From Aldehydirespirator sp965204415 (GTDB lineage: Bacteria; Actinomycetota; Acidimicrobiia; Acidimicrobiales; Aldehydirespiratoraceae), in the NCBI GenBank assembly GCA_965204415.1, contig CBDBEL010000001.1, forward strand, positions 434,001-498,000: a DNA stretch of 64,000 nt. The letters are read 5' to 3'. The first letter of the stretch is position 1, and the number at the start of each line of letters is the position of its first letter. Below the pieces are notes generated by a model, which ran no database searches, had not been told where the DNA came from, and was given only the letters and a program-made list of their open reading frames with translations. The translations under genes were made by a program, and so were the position numbers. This document shows, in pieces, positions 32,952 through 41,022 of this stretch.

Positions 32952-33806
32952 ATGACAGCTCCGTCACCCCGAGAACCGACTCCCGGCACTCTTGAGCACC
33001 GAGCGAGATTGCGCGCCAATCCTCCCCTGGAGGGCGAGGCCGTGGCCCGAGCAGCCCGCGAGCGCAGCGGACACGAGCGGGAGACACCCCCCTGCGGCAC
33101 CGGAGCCTCTCGCCTGTTCGCGCTCGCGCGCCGCCGCCTGCGGGCCGCGCTCCGGTGGCGCGACCGGTCCCTGTGGCGGTGGCCCGCGGCAGGCGCCATC
33201 GTGCTCGTGCTGACGAGTTCGTGCGGCACCCGGGCCCTCGACCCCGACCCGGCCGCCGACGCGGGGACAGGAACCTCCGAGACCGCCGACGGTGCCGTCG
33301 GCGCACGCGGCCCGCCGGCGGCGCCCGCTCCCGGCCCCGCACAAACCGTCCCAGCGGGCAGCGAGAACGGCTGGACGCCCAACGCCACCGTCGAGCGGGT
33401 CGTCGACGGGGACACCATCGTCGTGCTGATCGGGGGCCGCCAAGAGACGGTGCGCCTCATCGGCATCGACACTCCCGAGTCGGTGGCGCCCACCCGCCCG
33501 GTGCAGTGCTTCGGCAAGGAGGCGTCGCTGCATCTCGAGGCCGTGCTCCCCGAGGGCACCGAGATCACACTGGTTCGCGACGTCGAGGCCCGGGACGCCT
33601 ACCAGCGTCTTCTCGGCTACGTGGTGCGATCCAGCGACGGTCTGTTCGTCAACCTGGAACTGGTCGCGGCCGGCTACGCCGCGGTGCTGAACTACCCGCC
33701 GAACGATCACTACGCCGACGTTCTCGGCCGTGCCGAGGCAGACGCGGTCGCAGCCGGTCGCGGTTTGTGGGGCCGGTGTGGCGGCCCTGACGTCCCGCTG
33801 GAGTGA
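32952..33806 (+). CDS. Thermonuclease (SNase) family protein with membrane anchor
   Basis: A 284-residue protein. A hydrophobic segment (WPAAGAIVLVLTSSC) near residue 80 is followed by an acidic, Pro/Ala-rich stretch and a C-terminal SNase domain: VERVVDGDTIVV, the catalytic VRLIGIDTPES (Arg and Glu) and DAYQRLLGYV (second Arg). It is a calcium-dependent nuclease expected outside the membrane; the LTSSC is at best a weak lipobox. No start codon lies between the hydrophobic segment and 33090, so the N-terminus must be upstream; ATG at 32952 is the best choice. That N-terminal part contains the in-frame repeat core (copy D). Confidence 0.82.
   Translation: MTAPSPREPTPGTLEHRARLRANPPLEGEAVARAARERSGHERETPPCGTGASRLFALARRRLRAALRWRDRSLWRWPAAGAIVLVLTSSCGTRALDPDPAADAGTGTSETADGAVGARGPPAAPAPGPAQTVPAGSENGWTPNATVERVVDGDTIVVLIGGRQETVRLIGIDTPESVAPTRPVQCFGKEASLHLEAVLPEGTEITLVRDVEARDAYQRLLGYVVRSSDGLFVNLELVAAGYAAVLNYPPNDHYADVLGRAEADAVAAGRGLWGRCGGPDVPLE
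33034..33085 (+). repeat. Interspersed repeat core, copy D (inside a CDS)
   Basis: The segment GCGAGGCCGTGGCCCGAGCA, then GCGAGCGCAGCGGACACGAG, matches the repeat core, and lacks the middle GGCAGTGTTGC part. It is in frame within the thermonuclease gene and reads GEAVARAARERSGHERE, the same frame as the one open in copies A-C. Confidence 0.65.
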
Positions 33807-33871
33807 GGCTCACTGCCGAGCGGCTCGGCGTGGGGTGAGACGCGGCCCGACAGTCAGATACCGTCAAGGCT

Positions 33872-34711
33872 GTGGAATCGCTGGTGGAGCGCCTCGGGCA
33901 CGCCGCTGACGCCAGGCTCGTGGTAGTCAGCGCGGACCGCATAGGCACCACCCACTCCTCCACGGCCGCCGGCTACCAGGCACTTCGCGAGGGAGCGGCC
34001 ACGACCGGCACGATCGTGATGCCCGGCGTGTGGGCACGCCACGCGGCCGAGCTCTACCGGGGCGAGGATCTCGGCGTCCACCTGACGCTCAACTCCGAGC
34101 TCGACTGCTTCCGGTGGGGGCCGATCACCAACGCCCCCAGCCTCCTCGACGGCGACGGCGGGTTTCCCCGGACGCTGCACGACCTGTGGGACCACGCGGA
34201 TCTCGACGAGGTCCGGCGCGAGTGCCGGGCCCAGCTCGAGCGGGCCGTGCTGTGGGGCTTCGACGTGACCCACCTGACCACGCACATGGCCGCCCTTCAG
34301 CAGCGTCCGGAGTTCTTCGACGTGCTGATGGACCTCGCGGTGTCGTTCGACCTCCCGGTGCGGCTCGAGGGTCCCGAGGCCGAGGCCAACGCCGGATTCC
34401 CGTTCCGGTCGCTGGCAGAGTCGGAGGGCATCGTCTTCCCCGACCACTTCCGGCTCGTGAGGGGCGACGCCCGGCGCCATGTCTTCGAGCAACTGGCCGA
34501 CCTGGCGCCCGGTGTCACTGAGCTGTCGCTGTGCCCGGCGCTCGACGAGCCCGAGATCCATGCCATCGATCCCACCGCTGCCGGTCGGGTCGACGACCTC
34601 GCGCTGGCTGTGTCCGGCGAGATGGCCGAGCTCATCGAGCGGTCCGGGGCCGTCACCGTCGGCTACCGCGCGCTGCGCAGCGCCCAGAGGAGGGCCCGGC
34701 ACCGGATCTGA
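33872..34711 (+). CDS. YdjC/ChbG-family deacetylase-like protein
   Basis: A 279-residue protein of the YdjC/ChbG carbohydrate-deacetylase family. Metal His candidates are in DLGVHLTLNSE and VTHLTTHMAALQ. The usual opening NADDFG is changed to SADRIG, so one of the paired Asp residues is Arg. Family members remove acetyl groups from chitooligosaccharides or related glycans; the altered site makes activity uncertain. GTG at 33872. It diverges from nothing; repeat copy C lies just after its stop. Confidence 0.8.
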   Translation: MESLVERLGHAADARLVVVSADRIGTTHSSTAAGYQALREGAATTGTIVMPGVWARHAAELYRGEDLGVHLTLNSELDCFRWGPITNAPSLLDGDGGFPRTLHDLWDHADLDEVRRECRAQLERAVLWGFDVTHLTTHMAALQQRPEFFDVLMDLAVSFDLPVRLEGPEAEANAGFPFRSLAESEGIVFPDHFRLVRGDARRHVFEQLADLAPGVTELSLCPALDEPEIHAIDPTAAGRVDDLALAVSGEMAELIERSGAVTVGYRALRSAQRRARHRI

Positions 34712-34716
34712 CGTCC

Positions 34717-34876
34717 GGCTGAGAGGCCGAGCGAATAGGCGAGCGAACGCGGCCCATACGGCGCGAGGCCGTGGGCAGTGTTGCCTTGGTCTGGGCGGCC
34801 CGTGAGCGCAGCGAACAATAGCGAGAAACACCCCCTCGTGACGCGAGAGCGTGTCACCCATTCGCGCTCGCTCTAG
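34717..34876 (+). repeat. Interspersed repeat, copy C
   Basis: This begins six bases after the YdjC stop, in the same orientation. The core is GCGAGGCCGTGGGCAGTGTT, GGGCGGCCCGTGAGCGCAGC and GAACAATAGCGAG, with tail GTGACGCGAGAGCGTGTCAC, which forms a hairpin, and CCCATTCGCGCTCGCTC. It shares its beginning (GAGGCCGAGCGAATAGGC) with copy B. Confidence 0.78.
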
Positions 34877-34890
34877 GGCTGAGCCGGGAT

Positions 34891-35265
34891 CTATCGCAGA
34901 ACGGCCAGAGCCTCCCGCAGCGCGTTCGATCGCAGCAGTGGGCGCCACCCGTCGAACAACAGCACCTGGTCGCCCTCGAGCTTCATGCGGCCCGACATGT
35001 AGGCCGCCTCCACTGACAGCTCGCCCCGCCAGGCCTGCACGAAGTCCGGGTACGTCCAGCCGGCCACCAGGTCGGGCTGCGGGTGCCGGCCCGCCGACAG
35101 CCTCACCCGGCCGGCCTCGACCACCGCGTGGAAGGCGACCCCGCCCCCTGGCGCGCCACTCACGGTGATCTGGGCTACCCCATCGGCCGCACCGGAGGCA
35201 TCGACACTCTCCAGAGCGCGGGCGACCGCTTCCAGCCACCCTTCGTTGAGAGGCTCCGGAACCAC
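34891..35265 (-). CDS. SCP-2 sterol-transfer-like protein
   Basis: A 124-residue small alpha/beta protein: GVAFHAVVEAGRVRLSAG, DLVAGWTYPDFVQAWRGE, AYMSGRMKLEGDQVLLF. These match the SCP-2 lipid-binding fold, in which the KLEGD turn is typical. It probably binds a lipid or acyl-CoA. GTG at 35265 lies one base after the Mca stop, so the two are coupled. The frame is open farther upstream inside mca, but that part is a shadow. Confidence 0.8.
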   Translation of the reverse strand: MVPEPLNEGWLEAVARALESVDASGAADGVAQITVSGAPGGGVAFHAVVEAGRVRLSAGRHPQPDLVAGWTYPDFVQAWRGELSVEAAYMSGRMKLEGDQVLLFDGWRPLLRSNALREALAVLR

Positions 35266-35266
35266 G

Positions 35267-36154
35267 TCAGCCAGAGTCGCCGGCGGGCTCCGGCCGCAGA
35301 CCCTCGAACAGGTCGCGCTCGGGCAGCGTCGCCGGACGCGGCCCGCGGGCCAGCACATAGTCGTCGTATGGATGGATCGATCGCTCAACCTCGGCGGGCA
35401 ACCCGAACCAGAACGTCGACTCCGGGTCGATCTGGGTGGCGTGGGCAAGCAGTCCCTCGATGCGCGCGTCGATGAACCCGTCCACGGGAACCTGAGTCGT
35501 GATCGTGTGGTCGGTGGACGGCCGCTTGAACCACCACTCGTTGTACGGCGATTCCAGGCCGAGATCCTGGAACGCCTGATGGCGCTCCTCGATGCGCCTG
35601 CGCGACCACAGGGTGTAGTAGAGCTTGGCCGGTGCCCAGGGCTTCCCCAGGTCAGGGCGGTACGCCGGATCGCCGGCGCGTTCGTAGGCGGGCATGGAGA
35701 CATCGTGGACCCGTACGTGGTCCGGATGCATGTAGCCGCCCTGATCCTCGGGGTAGGTCACGATGACGTGGGGCCGGTGACGGCGAATCACCGCCACCAG
35801 CCGGGCCACCGCCTCCTCCAGATCGGCCCGGGCAAAGCAGTCGGGATGGTTGTTGGCCTCCGATCCCTCCATGCCCGAGTCGCGGTAGCCGAGCATCTCG
35901 ACCTCTTCGTAGCCGATCACCTCCGCAGCCCGGGCCAACTCCTGGGCCCGCACCTCGGCCAGCTTCTCGGCCATCGAGGGATCGTCGAGGGCCGGGTTGA
36001 GGATCTCGCCCTCCTCTCCCCCCGTGCAGCACACGAGCACGGTGCGGACGCCCTCGGCGTGGTAGCGGGCGACCGTGGGCGCGCCCTTGGACGCCTCGTC
36101 ATCGGGGTGAGCGTGGACGGTGAGCAGGCAGAGCCGTTCAGCCGGAGTGGCCAT
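35267..36154 (-). CDS. mca: Mycothiol S-conjugate amidase (Mca), PIG-L/LmbE family
   Basis: A 295-residue zinc amidase that cleaves mycothiol-S-conjugates of toxins to release mercapturic acids. The zinc ligands are in TVHAHPDDEASKG (HPDD) and HPDHVRVHDVS. The DSGMEGSEANNHPDCFARA segment and the EDQGGYMHPDH loop, with SPYNEWWFKRP near the end, are typical of Mca rather than of MshB. It shows that the organism makes mycothiol. ATG at 36154. It is coupled with the SCP-2 gene. Confidence 0.92.
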   Translation of the reverse strand: MATPAERLCLLTVHAHPDDEASKGAPTVARYHAEGVRTVLVCCTGGEEGEILNPALDDPSMAEKLAEVRAQELARAAEVIGYEEVEMLGYRDSGMEGSEANNHPDCFARADLEEAVARLVAVIRRHRPHVIVTYPEDQGGYMHPDHVRVHDVSMPAYERAGDPAYRPDLGKPWAPAKLYYTLWSRRRIEERHQAFQDLGLESPYNEWWFKRPSTDHTITTQVPVDGFIDARIEGLLAHATQIDPESTFWFGLPAEVERSIHPYDDYVLARGPRPATLPERDLFEGLRPEPAGDSG

Positions 36155-36220
36155 GGCCGCTGAACCTACCGCTGCGGCGAGCGCGAGCGGGCCACGGCCG
36201 ACCAGTCGCGTACGCGCCGC

Positions 36221-37459
36221 TCAGGAGGCGGACACCGATCCGAGCGGCTCCAAGACCATGGCGGTGTCGTCGTCCCGGTTGGTCAGCAGCCAGCCGCAGA
36301 TCTCGGCCAGGCGCTCGCGGCCCTCGTCGGGGCCGCTGGCGATCAGCGCGTCACCGGCCTCGAGCCTGACAATCCCTCCCGGCCGGTAGCGGTACTGGCC
36401 CCGGCGCCGGATGGCCAGCACCGTGAATCCGGGCTCGATGTTCAGCCTGAGGTCACCGAGCGTCCGGCCCCCGGCCTCGGAGCCCTCAGCCACCGGCACG
36501 TGCACGACAACCTCGTCGCTGTCGCCGAGGGCCACCGCCAAGATCGGGTGGATCTGCTCCTGGCGCTCGATGATCCACACCATCTGCTGGGCCTGGTCGC
36601 CCAGATCCTCCGCTGCTTGGGACAGGTGAAGAAGGCCTCTGAGGCCGGACTGGTCGACATGCTCCCGGGCCGCGCTCAGCACCCACTCCTCCAGCCGGTC
36701 CTTCATCTCGTCGAGACGGTCCTCGAGGTGGCGCACCTCTGCGGCCAGGCTCTCGTCACGCAGCACCAGCGCCGAGTAGGCCAAGCCCACGGCCACCTCC
36801 GAGAGGTCCTTCATCTCGACCAGCACGTTGGCGGCCCGGTGAAGGTCAGAGGCGCGGGGCCCGGCAGGCTCCTCCGGAGGGGACCACTCGGGTGAGCCCG
36901 CCAGGGCGCGCAGCTCAACGATCCCGTCGGGCGATCCTCTCAGGAACAGCACGTCGTCAGGCACGAGCACGGTGTCGCCGCCAACATCGGTGATCCACTC
37001 CCGCTCGCGGCGCACGGCCATCACCCGCATGCCCATCTTGGCCGGCATCTCGTGGTCGGCCAGGTGCCGGTGTGCCAGCAGCGAGCCGTCGGACACCAGC
37101 ACCCGGTGCGAAACCTCCTCGGCCGCGCTCAACTCGGCCACCAACTCGGGCGGTATGCCGACCCGGTGGGTGACGATGCGGGCGATGTCGACCGCGTCGT
37201 TGGCGATGCGCTCAATGGCCGAAATCACCTGGAGCACTGACGACATGCCGTCGGCGTCGCGAGGATGGCGAACCGCCAGAATGCACACCGCCCTCATGTC
37301 CTGCACGAGATGGCTCATGCGCTCCTCGAGCTCGCTCACCTCGTCGGCCATGTCTGGATCACCGAAATACAGCGCCGCGTAGGCGAGGTCCACCATCAGC
37401 TCGGAGGTGTCCTTGGCCTCCGCCAGCATCTCCCGCAGATTGCGAGGTCTGTCTTCCAT
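36221..37459 (-). CDS. Duplicated PhoU/TrkA-C regulatory protein
   Basis: A 412-residue soluble protein built as a repeat: PhoU-like helical domain (LAYAALYFGDPDMADEVSEL), TrkA-C domain (MAVRREREWITDVGGDTVLV), PhoU-like again (LAYSALVLRDESLAAEVRHL), TrkA-C again (AIRRRGQYRYRPGGIVRLEAGDALI). TrkA-C domains bind nucleotides such as c-di-AMP or NAD and gate cation channels. It lies 37 bp downstream of the MgtE-type transporter, so it probably regulates it. ATG at 37459. Confidence 0.87.
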   Translation of the reverse strand: MEDRPRNLREMLAEAKDTSELMVDLAYAALYFGDPDMADEVSELEERMSHLVQDMRAVCILAVRHPRDADGMSSVLQVISAIERIANDAVDIARIVTHRVGIPPELVAELSAAEEVSHRVLVSDGSLLAHRHLADHEMPAKMGMRVMAVRREREWITDVGGDTVLVPDDVLFLRGSPDGIVELRALAGSPEWSPPEEPAGPRASDLHRAANVLVEMKDLSEVAVGLAYSALVLRDESLAAEVRHLEDRLDEMKDRLEEWVLSAAREHVDQSGLRGLLHLSQAAEDLGDQAQQMVWIIERQEQIHPILAVALGDSDEVVVHVPVAEGSEAGGRTLGDLRLNIEPGFTVLAIRRRGQYRYRPGGIVRLEAGDALIASGPDEGRERLAEICGWLLTNRDDDTAMVLEPLGSVSAS

Positions 37460-37496
37460 CAGGTCTCTCCCGGAATCATAGGTATCGCAGCGCCCG

Positions 37497-38735
37497 TCAT
37501 GCCACGCCCACCACCACGACGGCGACGATCAGGGTGAAGGCGCCGACCAGGTCCAGCGATGAGGTGACCATTGGAATCCCGTAGGTGTCGGGGTCCACGC
37601 CGAAACGCACCGCGGCGAGCGTCCCGTAATAGGCCACCACCACCACCAGCACGGTGGCCAGCAGACCCCCCAGCACGGCCACGCCCACCAACGCTGCGAG
37701 CGACGGGCCAGCGTGGCCGCTCAGACCGCCCGCGATAGAAGCCACCAGCCCAAGCAGCACGAACACCGGGATGGCCAGCGCGAAGGTCGTGGCGAGGTCG
37801 ACCCGGGCCGCTCCCGACGGCAAGGCCGACGGCCGGGCCAGGCCGAGATGCAGCTTGGTCGACAGCCGGCTCGACAGCACGCCGCCGAGCGCGCCGGCGG
37901 TGGCCAGGTATCCCGGCAGCAGCACGAGCAGGACCGGGAACTCGAGGAAGTCGTCGATCCGCTTCTCCACCGTGATCCCGGCCACCAAGTCGAGCAACCC
38001 GGCGACGGTCAGGACCGGGAGCGACTCCCGCATGATGGCCCGCAACTCCTCCAGCCTGCTCCGCAATCCCCACAGCACCGAGGCGGCCGCCAGCGCTGCG
38101 AGCGTCCAGGCGATCGACGGCGTGAGGACATCAACGCCCGCGAGCTCGGCGGCCACCACCAGCGAGGGCAGGGTCACCACGTCGCCGGCGACCGTCACCA
38201 TCGGAGCCACGACGTTGTCGAGGTCCCAGCCGTAGCGGACCGCTCCGGCTGTGGTGGCCAGCGTGATGGCCAGCACGACGAAGGCGGCCAGCAGGCACCC
38301 CAGCGCGGATATCACCACGAAGTCGGCCACGCTCATGGTCGGCGAGACGTTGAAGGCCAGGGCCGTTCCCTTGGCCATCACCGCCAGCACCACGCCGAGG
38401 ACCAGGCTCAGCCCCACCGACGCGATGGCGTTCTGCATCATCGGTGAGTCCCGGCCTCCGGAGCGGAAGGTACCGGCATGGATGGCCGTGCCGAGCCGGC
38501 TGCCCAGCGCGCCGAAGATGTTGCCCTTCACCGCGATCGCAGCTGGCACCAGAAGGAGCAGGCCCGGCAGCTTCTCGAGGGTGTCGGTGACGGCCGCGAG
38601 GATCAGTCCGGCCACCAGGCTCGCGACGGCCGCCATCACCAGCGCGCCGAAGGCGCTCCGGACCGCGAGCAGGTCCCGCGCCCAGCGTGCCGCCGCTCGC
38701 CTGAGCCGGACCTGGGTGCGACTGCGTGCAGCCAT
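37497..38735 (-). CDS. MgtE/SLC41-type divalent cation transporter
   Basis: A 412-residue membrane protein with about ten hydrophobic segments arranged as two similar halves, each carrying a family motif (LLLVPAAIAVKGNIFGALGSRLGT in the first, LLLVLLPGYLATAGALGGVLSSRLS in the second). It lacks the cytoplasmic N and CBS domains of MgtE and so corresponds to a tandem of SLC41 integral domains. It is likely to move Mg2+ or a related ion, with the following PhoU/TrkA-C protein as regulator. ATG at 38735. Confidence 0.85.
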   Translation of the reverse strand: MAARSRTQVRLRRAAARWARDLLAVRSAFGALVMAAVASLVAGLILAAVTDTLEKLPGLLLLVPAAIAVKGNIFGALGSRLGTAIHAGTFRSGGRDSPMMQNAIASVGLSLVLGVVLAVMAKGTALAFNVSPTMSVADFVVISALGCLLAAFVVLAITLATTAGAVRYGWDLDNVVAPMVTVAGDVVTLPSLVVAAELAGVDVLTPSIAWTLAALAAASVLWGLRSRLEELRAIMRESLPVLTVAGLLDLVAGITVEKRIDDFLEFPVLLVLLPGYLATAGALGGVLSSRLSTKLHLGLARPSALPSGAARVDLATTFALAIPVFVLLGLVASIAGGLSGHAGPSLAALVGVAVLGGLLATVLVVVVAYYGTLAAVRFGVDPDTYGIPMVTSSLDLVGAFTLIVAVVVVGVA

Positions 38736-38814
38736 GAAGCAAGTGTGCTCCGTCTGAGGGAGCTTCGGCGCGACCCTGTGCGTGCCATCGCGTTGGGTCG
38801 ATACCGTTCAAGGC

Positions 38815-39609
38815 GTGGCAGTAGTCGCTCTGGTCAACCAGAAGGGCGGGGTCGGGAAGACCACCACCGCCCTCGGCCTGGCATCGGCCGCATGGACGCG
38901 ACGGATCCCGAGCCTCGTGATCGACCTGGATCCGCAGGGCAACGCCACGACCGGACTGGGTGTGTGGGAGCCGGCCACGACCGTCGACGAGGCCCTCGAG
39001 TCTGACCGGCCGGGAATTCTCGAGAGCCTGGCGGTGCCGTCGGCATGGCCAGACGCCAAGGGCCTCCCGCCCCGAGTCGTTCCGTCCACGCCGGTATTGG
39101 CCGGGCGGGAGCGCCAGATGCTGTCCGACACCGTGGGCGCCCAGGACAGGCTCCGTGTTGCGCTGTCAGGACAGCAGAGCCTGGTGTTGATCGACTGTCC
39201 ACCCTCGCTCGGCCTTCTAACCATCAACGCGCTGTTCGCGGCCGATGCCGCCCTGGTCGTGACCGAACCGAGCGCGTGGGCCTCGGACGGCGTCAGCGAG
39301 ATCCTGCGGACCATCGATCGAGTTGCCGCGAGGAAGCCTGCCGGACTCGCCGTGGCGGGCGTGGCCGTCAACCGCCTGGCCCGAACCCGGGACTCTCGTT
39401 ACTGGCATGAGCAGCTGGTCGCCGACCACGGGCGGTTGGTCTTGCCGCCCGTGCGCCTGCGGGCGGCGGTGGCGGAAGCTGCGGCCCGCTCGCTCCCGAT
39501 ACACGCCCTCCCGCCCCGCCCTGGCGCGGCCGAGGCGTGCGCCGAGTTCGACGAGATCTACGATCTGGTGGTCGGTGCGGAACGTTCGGAGGACCCCAAT
39601 GGCCTATGA
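38815..39609 (+). CDS. ParA/Soj family ATPase
   Basis: A 264-residue Walker-type ATPase. The deviant Walker A is NQKGGVGKTTTALG; Walker A' is DLDPQGNATTGLG; Walker B is VLIDCPPSLGLLT. The C-terminal half (DRVAARKPAGLAVAGVAVNRL) is less conserved. No ParB gene or parS site is visible beside it, and it is not at the origin, so it may position a protein complex rather than the chromosome. GTG at 38815. It overlaps the next gene by 11 bp. Confidence 0.88.
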   Translation: MAVVALVNQKGGVGKTTTALGLASAAWTRRIPSLVIDLDPQGNATTGLGVWEPATTVDEALESDRPGILESLAVPSAWPDAKGLPPRVVPSTPVLAGRERQMLSDTVGAQDRLRVALSGQQSLVLIDCPPSLGLLTINALFAADAALVVTEPSAWASDGVSEILRTIDRVAARKPAGLAVAGVAVNRLARTRDSRYWHEQLVADHGRLVLPPVRLRAAVAEAAARSLPIHALPPRPGAAEACAEFDEIYDLVVGAERSEDPNGL

Positions 39610-39865
39610 CCCCCAGCGCGACCGCCCCCGGCACCGGCCCGACCCCCGGGAGGCTTCGGCCGTCGATTCGATCCTCGACGGCGAGGCGCCCCCACCGCCG
39701 CGACCCGCCCCCGAGCCCGATCCCGTTGCTGCTTCGGGGGAAGGACCCGTGCCGACAGGCTCCTGGAGCGACCGGCTGCTGTACTCCGCAGGGATCTCCA
39801 CTCTGCTGGGCACGGGAGCCGCCCTTGTGGCGCTGTGGTGGCTGTGGAGGCGCTTGAGGCGCTGA
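39599..39865 (+). CDS. Small tail-anchored membrane protein, ParA partner
   Basis: An 88-residue protein. The first 60 residues are hydrophilic and Pro/Arg-rich; the last 25 form one membrane segment (YSAGISTLLGTGAALVALWWLW) with a basic end RRLRR. ATG at 39599 lies 11 bp before the ParA stop, so the two are coupled. It may be the membrane anchor or effector of the ParA-like protein. No family recognised. Confidence 0.65.
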   Translation: MAYDPQRDRPRHRPDPREASAVDSILDGEAPPPPRPAPEPDPVAASGEGPVPTGSWSDRLLYSAGISTLLGTGAALVALWWLWRRLRR

Positions 39866-39914
39866 GGCCCCTCGCCAGGACTCCAGGCCGGCAGGTCTCT
39901 AGGTCGCCCGCATC

Positions 39915-40805
39915 TCAGCCTGCGAGTCTCATCAGGTACTCGTCCTCGTCGGCTCGCTGCTGTTCCCGGCGGAGGTTCTCGGCCTGACCCTCCGGGCAGT
40001 GCTCGGCGTATGCGCAGTAGCCGCAGAGCGGACCCGGCCTGGCCTCGAAGTCATCCGCGTCGCACGCTTCTGCGATGGCGCTCCACGTCGACTCCAGCCG
40101 GCCTATGGCGTCTCCGATCTCGTCGGGAGTCACCGGCGCAGCCACGATCCGCTGGCCCAGGTACAGCAGTTGGGCCCTCACCGGCTGCTCGCCCGTCTCC
40201 TCGGCGACGGCCGCCGCATACAGAAGCACCTGCTGCAGGCGGGCCGGCGCGTAGCGTGCCGTGGGGGCGCGTCCCGACTTGTAGTCGCTGACCACGAGGC
40301 CGTCGTCCTCCCTCTCGAGGCGGTCGACCACGCCCCTGAACGGCACGTCGCCCAGCGTCACCGACAGCTGCTCCTCGGTGGCCTCCACCTCTACATCGGC
40401 CGGGTTCTCCAAGTGCCACAGGCCCTCGATCGCGTGCCAGGCCCGCCAACGGAAGGCCTTGGCCTCGTCGTCGCTCAACTCCAGGTCGCGGTATTCCTCC
40501 CCGCCGGCCAACTCGGGCCACGTTGTCCGGGCGATGCGCTTGGCTTCGTCCTTACTGCGGTGCGAGGGCTTCCTCTGCATGAGCAGCTCCAGCACCCGGT
40601 GGGCGAACGTCCCCACCAGGGCCTCGACTCCGGGGGGTTCGGGAAGGCGCTCGACGTAGCGGAACCTCCATCGGCGAGGACACTGCTCGAACGTGGACGC
40701 GCCGGACGGCGACAGCCGTTGCGGCGGGGCAGGGGTACCGTCTCCACCCAGCGCTCCGGTGGCACCCGGATCCAGGATGTCGCCGGGGTCGAACTCGAGC
40801 TGCAT
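39915..40805 (-). CDS. RecB-like PD-(D/E)XK nuclease with Fe-S cysteines
   Basis: A 296-residue nuclease of the Cas4/AddB C-terminal type. LSPSGASTFEQCPRRW carries the first cysteine (C42), HRVLELLM the first His, FRGVVDRLEREDDGLVVSDYKSG the catalytic Asp, Asp and Lys, and GPLCGYCAYAEHC the remaining three cysteines of a 4Fe-4S cluster. It probably processes DNA ends. No CRISPR array or cas1 is nearby, so a repair role is more likely than adaptation. ATG at 40805. It is the last housekeeping gene before the island. Confidence 0.88.
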   Translation of the reverse strand: MQLEFDPGDILDPGATGALGGDGTPAPPQRLSPSGASTFEQCPRRWRFRYVERLPEPPGVEALVGTFAHRVLELLMQRKPSHRSKDEAKRIARTTWPELAGGEEYRDLELSDDEAKAFRWRAWHAIEGLWHLENPADVEVEATEEQLSVTLGDVPFRGVVDRLEREDDGLVVSDYKSGRAPTARYAPARLQQVLLYAAAVAEETGEQPVRAQLLYLGQRIVAAPVTPDEIGDAIGRLESTWSAIAEACDADDFEARPGPLCGYCAYAEHCPEGQAENLRREQQRADEDEYLMRLAG

Positions 40806-41022
40806 CCTGCAGTTCTAGCTCACCGGTGTGACATCGGCCCGGATGCCTGGCTGTGTCCGGGCCGGTGCCACGGCACCTCCGTGTCGAAGGTCCGCCCTCC
40901 GGGTGCCCTGAGACGCCGGTGAAGGGTATTGCGCTGGTCGTCTGTCGGGCAGTGTCAGCCTGCGCCCACAGCGCGGGCAGAGAGCAGGGCCGCCAATCGA
41001 CACCGGGACCCGCGACGACTGG
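40806..41022. other. Gene-poor boundary region
   Basis: 217 bp between the RecB-like nuclease and the ImmA-like gene. A short minus-strand frame (40815-41003) contains CPRCGRRLTLPDRRP, a single zinc-ribbon-like CxxC, but has no second CxxC and no natural continuation. I see no promoter, attachment repeat or tRNA. It marks the left edge of the lower-GC island. Confidence 0.4.

Noticed and set aside
39915..40805. RecB-like nuclease as Cas4
   Set aside because: No CRISPR repeats, cas1 or cas2 in the window; stand-alone RecB-like Fe-S nucleases are common in actinobacteria.
40815..41003. Short zinc-ribbon-like ORF with CPRCG
   Set aside because: A single CxxC without a second pair and a nonsensical tail.
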